Source: Odontocerum albicorne (lineage: Eukaryota > Arthropoda > Insecta > Trichoptera > Odontoceridae). From it: a stretch of DNA of 64,000 bases. This document shows positions 11,901 to 21,345 of the stretch, piece by piece (positions within the stretch are counted from its first letter, which is position 1; the number at the start of each line of letters is the position of its first letter). The notes under the pieces were generated by a model. The model did not search any database. It was not told the origin of the DNA and saw only the letters and a program-made list of their open reading frames with translations. Position numbers and translations under genes: made by a program. The DNA is taken from positions 18,489,327 to 18,553,326 of the forward strand of contig OX463864.1 in assembly GCA_949825065.1 (NCBI GenBank). The letters run 5' to 3'.

Positions 11901-14054
11901 ATCCAGATAAAAGAAGCCCGTATAATCTCCGCCAAAAAAATATGGGAAAAAAATTCAAACAAAAACTCACCCTACACACCGTTTTATTTAAAATACAACA
12001 GCAAAGAAGTTTGTTTTTTCCTTCTGTTTACATTTCAGAATCTTGGAAGATGTAAAATTGACACCGTGACTCGAAAACTCACCAATGAATATTAAAAATA
12101 CATACAAAAGTAAAGCTCACGGCTTTGTGTCTGTTATTAGTATTAAAAATAAAACCTGACAATAATAAATCAACCGCAATTCGCACAATTTCAATTAACA
12201 ATTTGACATGATTTCAATTTACAATTTTCAAGGATTCCCGATCGATGACTTGTTCGTTATTTCGCCAGTTTTATTTTCTGTGGCATATTACCAATTTCGC
12301 CAGTTTTATTTTCTGGTACTTACTGTATTGTGTAATTGAATGAAAATAATATTTTTAAGTTTTAAATAATATTTCGAAATGTTATGAACAAAAAATTGAA
12401 TTTTTTTTTCCCGGTTCATCCTAAAGCCCGGATAGTTGAAAGTCTAGTATTTACCATTTGTTTCTTTAGATATGTTAAGTTGTTTCAATCCGTGACAGAC
12501 TTTGATAAAACTAATATTATTTAAACCCGTATAGAATTGGTTATTTCAAAGATTGAGCAAAATTTCACATTAATTGTAGTTAACTCTTAGGCCTCGGCCA
12601 CACAGGTAGGAGCCTCGCTTGGTGCTTAGAGCTACACTGCGAGTTAGGCGTCATATCCTAGCGAACCAACACACCGCATACTATCGCAATGGCCACACTG
12701 CATGCTCTGCGCCACGACGATTAGTCACCGAGTGAATCTCCTAGCGAACAGACGTGTTGGTTAATTTTACTGTGTTACCGTGATTTAAGAAGATGGCGGA
12801 AGTTTTAATAACAGCTGTGTATAAAAGGGAGTCTTTGTGGAACCCATCGAGCAAATTATACAAAAATGTACCTGTAATAAAATCACTTTGGAATGAAGTT
12901 GCACAGGAAGTAAATAAAGATAAGGTAAGTTGTAATGAAATTGGTTAGTTTTGAGAGTGGCATATTTGTTGACTCAACCGCTCCCAAATGTCAAATGAAT
13001 TTGTGCGAAGCACTTTGGTGTGGCCAAGCATGAAGTCACCTAGACTATTAGTCACGTAGCACCTAGCTTAGCATGTAACGAAGCACTTTGGTGTGGCCTC
13101 GACCTTACCTAAATAAATAAACAGAAAATTGTATTTCTGTTTTTCATTTGAATGAGGATGGTATAAGGATTATACTACAAATAGGGAGTTGAAGGGGAAA
13201 AAAAGGTTGTGTACAACTGTTATAATTCTTCCGACTCTCCAGAAGAAGTCTATTCCATTCATTTTTGGACATATCTTTAACTTTTTCATCGTTTTGATTT
13301 CCAGGCCTGTATACGCTCTACTGGATGAGTGCACCAGTGCAGTCTCTCTGGACACTGAGATCAACCTCTATGAGTCGGCCATCAAGGAAGGCATCACACT
13401 CTTGTCAATTACTCATAGGCCCAGTTTATGGTATGTACCTTATGACTTCAAAACTAATTTTATATATATTTTCAGCTATTTTGCAGAGGGAGGTCAGTGT
13501 CTCCAGGTTCACCTGTTATTTTCATTAACCTTTCAGGCACGTATGACCGCACGCGCATCAAAACCAAAACTCCCCACAGGGACGTATGACGTGCGCCGCA
13601 CGCGCACCAAAAATCCCACACAAGGATGGACGAAAACAGTGCCCTATTTTATCATCTATTTATATGAGCAATCTATTTATATGTAGATGTGGCCATTAGA
13701 TTCTACCACCTTCCTATCCTTACACTCAACTTATAAATATTTATTTTGTAATATTTTTAATCTGTCAATAATAGTGGTTTCAAATCCCGAATAAGAACGC
13801 TCATTGAGGAGAGTCTGCTCTCTAAATAGCACTACTGTCTTTTTATTCTTCTAATTATGTGTTGATTTTCTAGGAAATACCACAATCACATATTGGAATT
13901 CGACGGTGCTGGTAACTGGTCCTACAAGCCTCTCAACCAATCAGTCGACAGACCAATGTACCAGCTCAGCGACAAGCCAGCATTCAGTCAGCCCAGCGAG
14001 AAGGTGTCCAACCACATTATCGAAATATCAAACACTCCCCTGCAAGTGTCGTAG
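5787..14054 (+). CDS. ABCD: Peroxisomal ABC half-transporter, ABCD (ALD) family, 3' six exons
   Basis: Six exons (5787-5970, 6991-7144, 9038-9187, 11406-11636, 13305-13430, 13874-14054) join in phase into 341 codons plus a TAG stop. The product is the C-terminal half of a peroxisomal membrane transporter that imports very-long-chain acyl-CoAs for beta-oxidation and works as a dimer of half-transporters. Visible NBD motifs, numbered from the first exon: Walker A GPNGCGKS (105-112), Q-loop FYIPQR (158-163), signature LSGGEKQR (223-230), Walker B YALLDE (243-248) and H-loop SITHRPSLW with His277. The SITHRPSLW and [10 protein letters not shown] strings are typical of ABCD1/ABCD2 rather than PMP70, judged from memory. 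The N-terminal transmembrane domain is missing and must be encoded left of the window. No frameshift or missing catalytic residue is seen. Introns are full of transposon relics. It converges on the twitchin gene. Confidence 0.95.
6040..6385 (+). mobile_element. LINE C-terminal relic plus unidentified repeat
   Basis: 6040-6200 reads [20 protein letters not shown] on the + strand, like the C-terminus of endonuclease/RT elements. 6281-6370 is a repeat also found inverted at about 48480-48585 (GVARG core), so it belongs to a dispersed family I cannot name. Confidence 0.45.
6476..6937 (-). mobile_element. LINE family A, 5'-truncated copy 1
   Basis: The minus strand encodes [39 protein letters not shown] and [20 protein letters not shown], the C-terminal end of an RTE/BovB-like reverse transcriptase, nearly open. 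The 3' tail on that strand is a GAA repeat. An 8-bp direct repeat AATATCTT (6468-6475, 6938-6945) is a probable target duplication. Confidence 0.8.
6991..7144 (+). CDS. ABCD: ABCD exon with Walker A
   Basis: Follows acceptor TTAATTTTAG and ends at donor GTACGA. It completes the split Gly codon and ends GPNGCGKS plus two bases of the next Ser. It contains the A-loop side of the NBD ([17 protein letters not shown]). The phase fits both neighbours. Confidence 0.93.
7206..7440 (+). mobile_element. Jockey-like LINE fragment
   Basis: Reads [20 protein letters not shown] and ..[14 protein letters not shown], the post-RT region (LGV.FD..L.F..H) of Jockey-clade non-LTR elements. Truncated at both ends. 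7441-7781 holds nothing I recognise. Confidence 0.6.
7782..8746 (+). mobile_element. mariner element with internal deletion
   Basis: TIRs containing TATCCAGAAAGTAAGTG at both ends, TA duplications at 7780-7781 and 8747-8748, length 965 bp. The transposase start [20 protein letters not shown] is at 7950. The C-terminal half with [18 protein letters not shown] and [12 protein letters not shown] is at 8233-8619. The middle of the gene (several hundred bases, including the first catalytic Asp) is missing and the remaining parts are out of frame. Confidence 0.9.
9038..9187 (+). CDS. ABCD: ABCD exon with Q-loop
   Basis: Acceptor ATTCCAG, donor GTAGGAGC at 9188. It reads [20 protein letters not shown] and ends FYIPQR with the Arg codon split. 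A variable acidic insert, [18 protein letters not shown], sits between the two. The 3' end and donor of this exon are copied twice more in the following intron (see 9179-9595). Confidence 0.93.
9179..9595 (+). repeat. Tandem triplication that includes the exon-3 splice donor
   Basis: Units start at 9179, 9320 and 9472 (periods 141 and 152), each beginning CCCGCAGA[G/A]GTAGGAGCA. The first unit contains the last nine bases of the ABCD exon and its donor, and the other two duplicate both. Reading past the first donor hits TAG at once. Confidence 0.9.
9600..9845 (-). mobile_element. Jockey-like LINE C-terminal fragment
   Basis: The minus strand reads [20 protein letters not shown] and [20 protein letters not shown]. 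The N.P....R....F..P pattern followed by ...N...DIDI is the Jockey-type C-terminus also seen at 27690 and 41323. Confidence 0.6.
9846..10020. repeat. 16-bp minisatellite
   Basis: About 11 copies of AGTTGCGTAGATTAAC with few variants. Confidence 0.9.
10104..10494. mobile_element. Palindromic-ended MITE (hAT-like termini)
   Basis: Ends are inverted copies of TACAATCAGCGGCGGCTGG, and a second inverted match around GTTGGTGC lies just inside. No coding potential. The CAGCGGCGGCTGG core resembles hAT termini, but I see no clean 8-bp duplication. Confidence 0.6.
10500..11350. other. ABCD intron sequence, no gene
   Basis: 10660-10940 is a T/G-rich low-complexity tract that leaves a chance hydrophobic ORF. 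11140-11310 ends in TAATAAATAAATAAAATAA and may be the 3' tail of an old non-LTR element, not classifiable. Confidence 0.4.
11406..11636 (+). CDS. ABCD: ABCD exon with ABC signature
   Basis: Acceptor CACTTGCAG, donor GTAAGT. It starts [15 protein letters not shown] and includes [20 protein letters not shown], the ABC signature with downstream helix, then ends FYHR with the Arg split after two bases. Confidence 0.95.
11844..12447. mobile_element. pogo/Tigger-like non-autonomous element
   Basis: The left end CAGTAGACTCCCGATTATC and right end (minus strand) CTAGACTTTCAACTATCCGG resemble pogo-type termini. TA flanks at 11842-11843 and 12448-12449. The 604-bp interior is AT-rich and non-coding. 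Confidence 0.55.
12590..13104 (+). mobile_element. PIF/Harbinger-like MITE carrying a MADF exon, copy 1
   Basis: Ends GGCCTCGGCCACACA and ...GTGTGGCCTCGACC are inverted repeats, flanked by TTA duplications (12587-12589, 13105-13107) as in Harbinger elements. Subterminal repeats of GCACTTTGGTGTGGCC and a second CACCTAG...CCTAGC palindrome are present. The interior holds an open MADF-like reading frame at 12793. A second copy is at 49103. Confidence 0.8.
12793..12924 (+). pseudogene. MADF-domain first exon inside Harbinger-like element
   Basis: 44 codons from ATG reading [20 protein letters not shown] and [16 protein letters not shown], immediately followed by GTAAGT, a consensus splice donor. 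This is the N-terminal half of a MADF (Myb/SANT-like DNA-binding) domain. PIF/Harbinger transposons are known to carry a Myb/MADF-like second gene, so this is probably its first exon left in a deletion derivative. No partner exon is visible before the element ends. Confidence 0.75.
13305..13430 (+). CDS. ABCD: ABCD exon with Walker B and H-loop
   Basis: Acceptor GATTTCCAG, donor GTATGT beginning at 13431, so the Trp codon of RPSLW is split TG|G. It contains [15 protein letters not shown] (Walker B with catalytic Glu, D-loop) and LLSITHR (switch His). Confidence 0.94.
13683..13860 (+). repeat. Dispersed repeat with TTATAAATATTTAT core
   Basis: Shares GTGGCCA...TTCCTAT, TTTATTTTGTRATATTTTTAA and GAGTCTGCTCTCTAAAT with 21480-21980, and the CCTTGAGGAGAG...CTCTCTAAA part with 21240-21345. 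Looks like a short interspersed family. In the 21.5-kb copy the same core has become a giant (TA)n. Confidence 0.6.
13874..14054 (+). CDS. ABCD: ABCD terminal exon
   Basis: Acceptor GATTTTCTAG. It reads [20 protein letters not shown], then a low-conservation tail of about 40 residues ending NTPLQVS and TAG at 14052-14054. The KYH.H.L.FDG.G.W pattern matches the ABCD1-type C-terminus. Confidence 0.93.
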
Positions 14055-14192
14055 ACCCTTGGCCTTCTTCACATATCTTCCTATCTTTATATATATATAT
14101 ATATATATCGAGTTATTAATGAAAAAGGGGTAAGAACAGTATCAAGAGACGAGCCTTTTCAATATCGCAACAGAGACACAAATCAAATATGC

Positions 14193-14198
14193 AATAAA
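14193..14198 (+). terminator. Candidate polyadenylation signal for ABCD
   Basis: AATAAA lies 139 bases after the ABCD stop, downstream of a short (TA)n at about 14085-14109. It also lies inside what looks like the start of a Jockey-like LINE remnant, so it may be chance. No other host-like sequence is seen before the mariner at 14292. Confidence 0.3.
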
Positions 14199-14291
14199 AT
14201 ATATGCCTTTGAAGTTTGGGTTCAAAATCAAGTAAAGTACAAAAATATGCTGGAACAAATACAAAAAAGTTACCGAGATATTTATAGTATA

Positions 14292-14936
14292 TCAGGTCTG
14301 TAAATATGAAACTGGATTTTTTTTTATAGAAAATACACATTTATTGTATGAAAATGGTAAAAAATATTTTATTTAAATTATTGCCCATCATTAGCTACAC
14401 ATTTTTCCATCTCTCTGGCAATTTGTAGATGCCACGCCAAAAAAACTGTTGCTCTTTTGAGGCAAACCAATCATCGAGTAATTTTCGCAAGAAGTGAAGC
14501 GCCGCTCAGCAAGTGCGTGTCCCATCGATGCAAATAAGTAGTATTCGGATGGAGCTCGGTGGTCTTCCATGTTTTTCGTTTCTCACGTAAAAAACGCCAC
14601 TTTTGAATTTTTTAAACCACTCAAAGCACTGTGATTTACCAAGAGCATGCTCACCGTAAGCTTCGACAAGCATTCGATGCGATTCTGCAGCAGTTTTCTT
14701 CTAATGGTAACAGAAAATCAATGCTGTCCGAAAATCGTAGTTTTCAGGCACAAAAACAGACATGTTCAATGCTATGAAAACATATGTTGTTGTATTAAAC
14801 TTGTATTGTTGTGAGTTAAAAGTCTTTGACAAATGTAAAAACAAGAAAAAGACGCCAATGACGCGGTTTGACAGTCACTACATTGACAATTAGAGCCATC
14901 TATGAGCAAATTCTGGTTTCATATTTACAGACCTGG
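14292..14936 (-). mobile_element. mariner element with internal deletion, nested in a LINE
   Basis: TIRs CAGGTCTGTAAATATGAAAC at both ends, TA at 14290-14291 and 14937-14938, 645 bp. The minus strand reads MSVFVPENYDFRTALIFCYH, then KKTAAESHRMLVEAYGEHAL (helix-turn-helix), jumping to LLDDWFASKEQQFFWRGIYK and LPERWKNV. The catalytic middle is gone. Confidence 0.9.
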
Positions 14937-15301
14937 TACACGTAGAACAGAGGATGATTATTTTAAAACTTTTTACGATATTAAATTATAGAAACCACGA
15001 AACAAGAAGGCTCGAGTCCATCGTATTATTCATATACTGCAATTTAAATTCAACTTTCCCGTAAAATAAGAGGCACTTAGTTTTTATACTATCGACAATT
15101 AAAACTTAGCGAAAAATCATCCTCTATTTTACGTACGAACTTATAGAATCAATATGAAACACTCAGTGACTCGAGGTTTAGAGATATTGAACCGATCGAG
15201 TGACATAGTAGATATATTCTCGGCACTGCCGCCTAGCACTATGAGAAAAACCCTTTCTCTTATTTTTACACACGAATTAAAAAATCAGACCCACATTATG
15301 T

Positions 15302-15948
15302 CTTCTTCTTCCTGGCACTGTCCCAACTCATTGCCTAGGTAGGCTGTTGGGGTCGGCTCATCTCGTTCTCAGGCTGTATATTCTTCGGTTCTGGGTGTCA
15401 CTTTCATCTAGGCCGTTTCTCTGCACGATTTTGGAGCATTGAGTCATCCGGGAGTTCTTTGGTCTTCCTTTGGACGACTGTCGAGGAAGATCCACAGACA
15501 TTGCCTGATTCACAGTATGGTCTGGTGGTCTCCGTCTTATGTGCCCGTACCATCTCAGCTGTCGCTCTTCCCGCTTACTGTTTAACATATGTCAGTGACT
15601 CCCAGGCTACCACGAATGCGTGAGCTCTTAATTTTATCTTTCAGTGATACTCCTGCCGACCACCTTAAGCACTCGCATTTCTGCTGTTTCAAGTTGTCTA
15701 GAGTAGGAGCTGTACACAGTCCAGCATTCTGAGCCATATACATAATTGCGGGTCTAACGATAGTCTGGTATACCTTTCCTTTCAGTTTTATAGGCATTTT
15801 TGGGTCACACAAGACTCCTGTTACCGATCTGAATTTCATCCATCCCACACTTATTCTATGGTCAACATCCGCGGCGCACCCTCCGTCTTTGTGAATGAGT
15901 GAGCCCAGAGACTTGAATGAGTCACAGCCGGCTAATAGTCACAGCCGG
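15302..15948 (-). mobile_element. LINE (family C) with 16-bp target duplication
   Basis: The minus strand encodes CDPKMPIKLKGKVYQTIVRP, KIKSSRIRGSLGVTDI and RQLRWYGHIRRRPPDHTVNQ, an RTE-like reverse-transcriptase C-terminus with a frame break near 15585. It is flanked by a 16-bp direct repeat CAGACCCACATTATGT (15286-15301, 15949-15964). The 3' tail is a GAA repeat. Confidence 0.88.
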
Positions 15949-16248
15949 CAGACCCACATTATGTATCAGGGGAAATCCGTATAATGTGGAGAATAACAAA
16001 AAAGAACTGTACTTTTCTCCAGAGTCGGGACAAGGATTAGGGCGATCGGTAAACTGACTCCAAGAGCTATATCTGAAGAGCGCTTAGAGAAAATAAGGAA
16101 AGTGATATAACATTGGATTCCCAAAGTATTTATTCGTGTGATACCCCTCAACATATCTGAATTGGTGATACGGACATTTTGAAGAGCTGAGAGACAATAT
16201 TGTCTTCGATTCCAGTAATCCAGCATTTTGGTTAAGAACACATTGGTA

Positions 16249-16458
16249 CAGTACCCGGCGCTAAGTAATACACATCGGGCTTAAGAAAGAGATTGTCGGC
16301 CATAATCGTCTAACTTCGGCTTTGTAGAGAGTCGTCTCTGTCATTCGTACACGTGTTCCGTCGCGATTTGTCAGTCGTTGTCCAGCGTTCTAGGGTGTAT
16401 GAATGACAGAGACGAAGCTCTACAAAGCCGAATGTGTATTACTTACCGCTGGGTACTG
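16249..16458. mobile_element. Palindromic MITE family A, copy 1
   Basis: Ends CAGTACCCGGCG.TAAG in inverted orientation, TA duplications at 16247-16248 and 16459-16460. Inner arms with CGGCTTTGTAGAG and CTCTACAAAGCCG make most of the element a long hairpin. No coding potential. Other copies at 22773, 28537 and 33538. Confidence 0.88.
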
Positions 16459-16739
16459 TACTAGGGTTGCCAAACATCCCGTATATACGGGATTATCTCA
16501 TATTTTACGTAAAATTTAGAAGTTTTAGTCGGGACGACCAATTGTCCCACATATTTAGTTGCATTAAATAAAATTTTAATGCAATATTTCTCGTTGGATA
16601 TTTCATTCAAAACTACATTTAACATATACTTCAGTCAACTCACAGAAGCATGTCTATGCTAAACATAGACAGTATACCATAGATATAGTATAATTGTAAT
16701 TTATTTTTAACAAACACTGTTTATTCCACTTTTTTTATG

Positions 16740-17110
16740 ACGGTATAACCCTACCGGTTTCAAGGCTTTCACCTCATCTTCAGGGGAGCGTAAACAAGAC
16801 TAAATGCTGTTCGGACTGGCACCGATATAGACACTTCAACGGTTGGAGGCGGGAGGGGTGAGAGGAAGGCTAGGTATAATTTCGGCCAAGAGCGGGGAGA
16901 TTTTGGGGAAATAAGTATTCAGCAGATGCTCTGATCGGTATACTGACTTAGAAATTTCTAGGGCCTCCAATCTGTCCAATCTATTTCCGTTGTCGCTAAT
17001 ATGTAAGAATTTGGCATCATCGATAGAAAGAGTATGATTCTCACAAAAATAAATTACAATGTCTTTAAACCTCCACAACGTTAATGCCTTAACTATAAAC
17101 AACATATAGT
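16740..17110 (-). mobile_element. Penelope-like element, 3' end (copy 1)
   Basis: The minus strand reads ALTLWRFKDIVIYFCENHTL, SIDDAKFLHISDNGNRLDRL and EALEISKSV. The E.H...D...L..S.N...R...E...I pattern resembles the C-terminus of GIY-YIG Penelope-like proteins. It is followed by CTGAAGATGAGGTGAAAGCC and GAAACCGG, a motif found with each related copy in the window. Confidence 0.55.
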
Positions 17111-17205
17111 ATAATCTATGGTACGGCATCACCACACCTTCAGTCTTAGTCGAGGATAGACAGTTGCACAGTTCGCTAGTGCGTAGTGTAGTGTATGATA
17201 TACAG

Positions 17206-17886
17206 CAGGGCTTCCCAACCTTTTTGTGAACGTGACCTACTTTTTTTAAAAGGCTACATCGTGATCTACTAGTCTTCTTCAACTTTCCGTAGACTCAAGA
17301 GTCTGTAACTACAGGATTGTCCTCTTGCGATGCTAAGCTCCAGCTATCTCTCCATCGTTTAGGGGGTCTCTGGTGGACGCCGTCCATCCGGCACCCTATG
17401 CAGAGCTATGTATGGAATTCTTGTGGAATTCATTCTCTGTAGATGTTGGTACCAGTATCGTCGACGCTGTCGTCACCATCTGACCACATCTTGGACCTCA
17501 CAGACCTCTCGGATTGTGTTTCTTACACGATCACGCAAAGTCTATCAGTGTACGGAAAAAATATATTTATGTCAAATATAATAATTATATATTTATTATG
17601 AACAAAAAATTTATACGGTATTAAATTTACAAATTAATCAAATAGGCACAAGAGTTATGATTCATCAAGATGTATTGAGCTAACAAGAAAAACTTTCATG
17701 TTTGTTATCCATCTATTGAATGTATTCAAGAACTAAAATCTGTCAGTCGATAAAGTAGATTTCTTATTTCTCATTAGAATTGACTAAAATAATAGTTTTA
17801 GTATATGTAATGGAAGAAAAAGTATAGATCTACAAAGCATGCCACGATCAATTGGTAGATCACGATCGACTGGTTGGGTGCCCCTG
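17206..17886. mobile_element. hAT-like MITE with nested LINE tail
   Basis: Ends CAGGGCTTCCCAACC and (minus strand) CAGGGGCACCCAACC, with arms around GTGATCTAC also inverted. Flanking 8-mers ATATACAG and GTATACAT match at six of eight bases, as expected for an old hAT duplication. Confidence 0.65.
17273..17550 (-). mobile_element. LINE family-A-like 3' fragment
   Basis: The minus strand reads IREVCEVQDVVRW, RQRRRYWYQHLQRM and ETPKRWRDSWSLASQE with stops, related to 6476-6937. Tail TCTTCTTC on the + strand (GAA type). Inserted within the hAT-like element. Confidence 0.6.
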
Positions 17887-18310
17887 GTATACATTGTTAG
17901 TGTCAACTAATTTTCGGAGTTTTGTAGACGTCCTATAAAAAAAAATGCCTAAATTAAAGTGCACTTTTAGCAACAAATATTTTATAACGAAAGGGAAATC
18001 GGATGACGATAAATAATGTAAAAAATGCAGGCATACGTTCAGTATTACGCACGGGGGATGATTAGATATTCTGCAATACATTAATACGTAATGACGTAAA
18101 TTAAACGGGGCTGATTTTTTTTTAGAAATCACTAAAAAAATAACCTATTTCGAAATATGGTCCAACCAACTTACTTATTCCCGAAAGTATATAGAACAAA
18201 ATTCTTATCTTATTGTAGTGGGATGTTCTCCATTGGTTATCCGCGAGCCAAAATACTTCATACAGGCTCTGCTTTTCTTATTTATGTTTCTACAAGGATG
18301 TAAATTAGAT

Positions 18311-18880
18311 CTTCTTCTTCTTAGTGTCATGTAAGATCCCCCCAATGTTGAAAATCACCTGAGAGTAGACATCTTTGTCCCCGGCAGTCCGAAAAAGATC
18401 TTTAACGCCCCTTATGCCAGTCCAATCACGTATATTGCGGAGCCAGGAGATTTGCCTCCTGCCAACACCTCTTCGGCCTTCTATTTTGCCTTGGATGATC
18501 AGGTGCAGTAATTTGTACTTTGCTCCTCTGAGTACATGACCCTAGTAGGACACCTTTCGGATTTTAATATTAGTCAGCAACTCTTTATCGACTTTGGCTC
18601 TTTAATGAACCATTGTGCTGCTGACCATATCCGTCCAGGGTATCCGTAGCATTCTCCGATGAATTCACATTTCGAATGCTTCCAGTCGGTTCATACTACC
18701 AACTTGGAGGGTCCATGATTTCACTCCATGCAATAACACTGACCAAACGTAGCATTTGACTAACCGTTGTCGAAGTTTCAAGTTTAAATTATCGCAGAAT
18801 ACGCTTTTCATTTTATTAAAAGCCGCACGAGATAGATACAAGTTGTCTTTTCATATCAAAGGCACTTCATTACTTACGCT
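18311..18880 (-). mobile_element. LINE family B, copy 1
   Basis: Near-identical over 500 bp to 55124-55764. The minus strand reads GRRGVGRRQISWLRNIRDWT near its 3' end, again RTE-like, with a GAA tail. Stops and frameshifts present. 18881-19300 holds nothing recognised. Confidence 0.65.
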
Positions 18881-19309
18881 CAAAATTCTACTTCCTGGAT
18901 AGCATTGGTCATTCCACGAATCAAGTATTCTGGTGTAAAACACTGGACTTCTAGGTCTCAGCAGCAAGTGTTGCATGGACTATACTCTTCATCACAAATA
19001 TAAAGCGTCGATTCATAACTAACATTCCTCATTTCGACATATCCATACTACTTCCGATTCATGTGCGAAACCTGTTAAGAGGTTTCCTGGTTCTCTTGGG
19101 CAGTTAAGAAGATGCCTGGTGGCAATTCTACAGAAAAATTCACCTGATACGTGGAATAATGTCGGGCGAAAGATTAACAAAGTGTCGTTCAAGCTAGAAA
19201 GGCATCATACTAGGGACATGTTCTGCGTAGTTAACTGTGTGCTTCAATTAGGACGGTGTCATCCTTGAGACATATTCTATGTGTTTCTAAATACCAATTC
19301 GTACAGCTT

Positions 19310-19490
19310 ATTCTTAAAAGAAAAATTGAGGTTCGGCACGGTGCTGGAAGAAGACAGATTTCCTGGCTCGACAGCGTTTAATAGTGGATCAATGAATACA
19401 AGGAATCAAAGAGCTGTTCCATAAGGCCCGGGACCAAGAGACCTTTGCCCAAGTGATAGCCGGAAATTGTGTTCGTAAGCCGATTTGTTT
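19310..19490 (+). mobile_element. LINE family B 3' fragment, opposite orientation
   Basis: The + strand encodes KIEVRHGAGRRQISWLDSV and a tail similar to family B. Short, 5'-truncated. Confidence 0.5.
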
Positions 19491-20125
19491 GTGACCCGAG
19501 GTTTGACTGTAAACGGTGTATAAAATACTGATATGTTTATATAGTATAAATTGGCTGATTGAGGAACAATCTAGACCTAATGTGGTTGCGTTTTGAGGAT
19601 CACTAGAAAAATGTTCTGAAAGCTAATGGGAAACCGGTAACTGTTAACACGAGGGAAGGTGTCCCCATAAAACTCGGATAAAACGGTGGAAACACGTTTT
19701 TCATAGCTCATTTTTAATACACCTTTCCACTCATACTTTTCCCTTATAATTAACTAGACACTATGGAAAATAATTTCTCCTCAAACGAGAACCGATCAAA
19801 CTGAGACTTAACGAACCAATGATCAATTCTACATTTCAAAAAGTTAAGTTCAGTAGCTTTCGATTTTCTTGTTCAGAAAATCATTTTTTAAGTTTTCTTA
19901 GCGGAGACATTTCTCATAAAGTGCTCTATGTTTTTGATCATTTTCCAAGATAATGTAACACATTCTACGATCTCTCTTGAAGTGACATGTGTTAAGAAAT
20001 AGCTCAATATAAAGGGTCGATATTGTTTATTTAACTGAAACAAGTGTTTTCTTGCAGTTATACAATTTCTCAAATAGCGAATCGTTTGACAGAAAGTAAT
20101 ATGTCAAAAGTCACATACGCAAGGC
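19491..20125. other. Intergenic, nothing recognised
   Basis: AT-rich with no coding pattern and no repeat family matching the rest of the window. Confidence 0.4.
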
Positions 20126-20129
20126 TTTT

Positions 20130-21180
20130 TGTATGAATGAGCAGTGTCGTAACTCTCTTTTCGTGTGGTCTGCGTAAAGCTTTATTTTTAGGAGCTAAGA
20201 AGTTTCACTTCTACTGCGCGAGAGTGTCACGCATCTGTTTTTTTACATTTATTTAACACTTTTATTGCAAATACAATCTGGCGGGCTTATTGCCAGGTGG
20301 CAATCTCTTCCAACGACAAAAGTAAATGAAGCAAGTTACATGGTTGCATTTACATGGTACTTGACGATTTCTGTGGCCTAGTTGGTAAGACACCTGTCTT
20401 CTGACACAGGTTTGATTCTCGTTGGAACCTAGATATTTTTTGAAGAATTTCGATCTGGTTTTCACTTAAGCCCTCTTAACAATAAAGCCCAGTGTCATAA
20501 CTCTTTTCGTGTGGTCTGCGTAAAGCTTTATTTTTAGGAGCTAAGAAGTTTCACTTCTACTGCGCGAGAGTGTCACGCATCTGTTTTTTTTAATTTATTT
20601 AACACTTTTATTGCAAATACAATCTGGCGGGCTTATTGCCAGGTGGCAATCTCTTCCAACGACAAAAGTAAATGAAGCAAGTTACATGGTTGCATTTACA
20701 TGGTACTTGATGATTTCTGTGGCCTAGTTGGTAAGACACCTGTCTTCTGACACAGGTTTGATTCTCGTTGGAACCTAGATATTCTTTGAAGAATTTCGAT
20801 CTGGTTTTCACTTAAGCCCTCTTAACAATAAAGCCCAGTGTCGTAACTCTTTTCGTGTGGTCTGCGTAAAGCTTTATTTTTAGGAGCTAAGAAGTTTCAC
20901 TTCTACTTCGCGAGAGTGTCACGCATCTGTTTTTTTTAATTTATTTAACACTTTTATTGCAAATACAATCTGGCGGGCTTATTGTCAGGCGGCAATCTCT
21001 TCCAACGACAAAAGTAAATGAAGCAAGTTACATGGTTGCATTTACATGGTACTTGACGATTTCTGTGGCCTAGTTGGTAAGACACCTGTCTTCTGACACA
21101 GGTTCGATTTTCGTTGGAACCTAGATATTTTTTAAAGAATTCCGATCTGGTTTTCACTTAAGCCCTCTCAACAATAAATC
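20130..21180. repeat. Three tandem units of 346 bp containing SINE parts
   Basis: Period is exactly 346 (for example identical segments ending at 20465, 20811, 21157). Each unit contains GGAGCTAAGAAGTTTCACTT, a reversed SINE tail (ACAATCTGGCGGGCTTATTG) and a forward tRNA-like head (TGGCCTAGTTGGTAAGACAC). Units differ at only a few positions. A stray copy of the first motif is at about 46903-46950. Confidence 0.92.
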
Positions 21181-21239
21181 CCGCCAGGTTGTATTGTACA
21201 CAATGAAAGTGTAATACAATACAATACTTACTATTTAAT

Positions 21240-21345
21240 GTGAAAATTAAATAGTGGGTTCGAAACCAGAGTTAGAGATCCCCCTTGAGGAGAGTTTTCT
21301 CTCTAAACGGCGCTTTATAAATGATCCTTTTATTATTATTATTAC
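21240..21345. repeat. Dispersed repeat fragment ending in (ATT)n
   Basis: Shares CCTTGAGGAGAGT and CTCTCTAAA with 13780-13855, then runs into TTATTATTATTATTA. Confidence 0.5.

Larger units (their letters stand above)
14115..16010 (+). mobile_element. Jockey-like LINE remnant, interrupted twice
   Basis: Pieces at 14140-14291, 14937-15301 and 15949-16010 align in order with the copy at 27690-28290 (for example NYRNHETRRLES, RGLEILNRSSDIVDIFSALP, and the 3' UTR GCAGACC...GAAAT.CGT). Between them sit a mariner (14292-14936) and a second LINE (15302-15948). The reading frame carries stops. Confidence 0.75.

Noticed and set aside
13545..13640. Continuation of the ABCD exon past 13431 (open for another 80 codons)
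   Set aside because: The sequence after RPSLW is low-complexity intron, and the GTATGT donor joins in phase to [11 protein letters not shown], the expected ABCD continuation.
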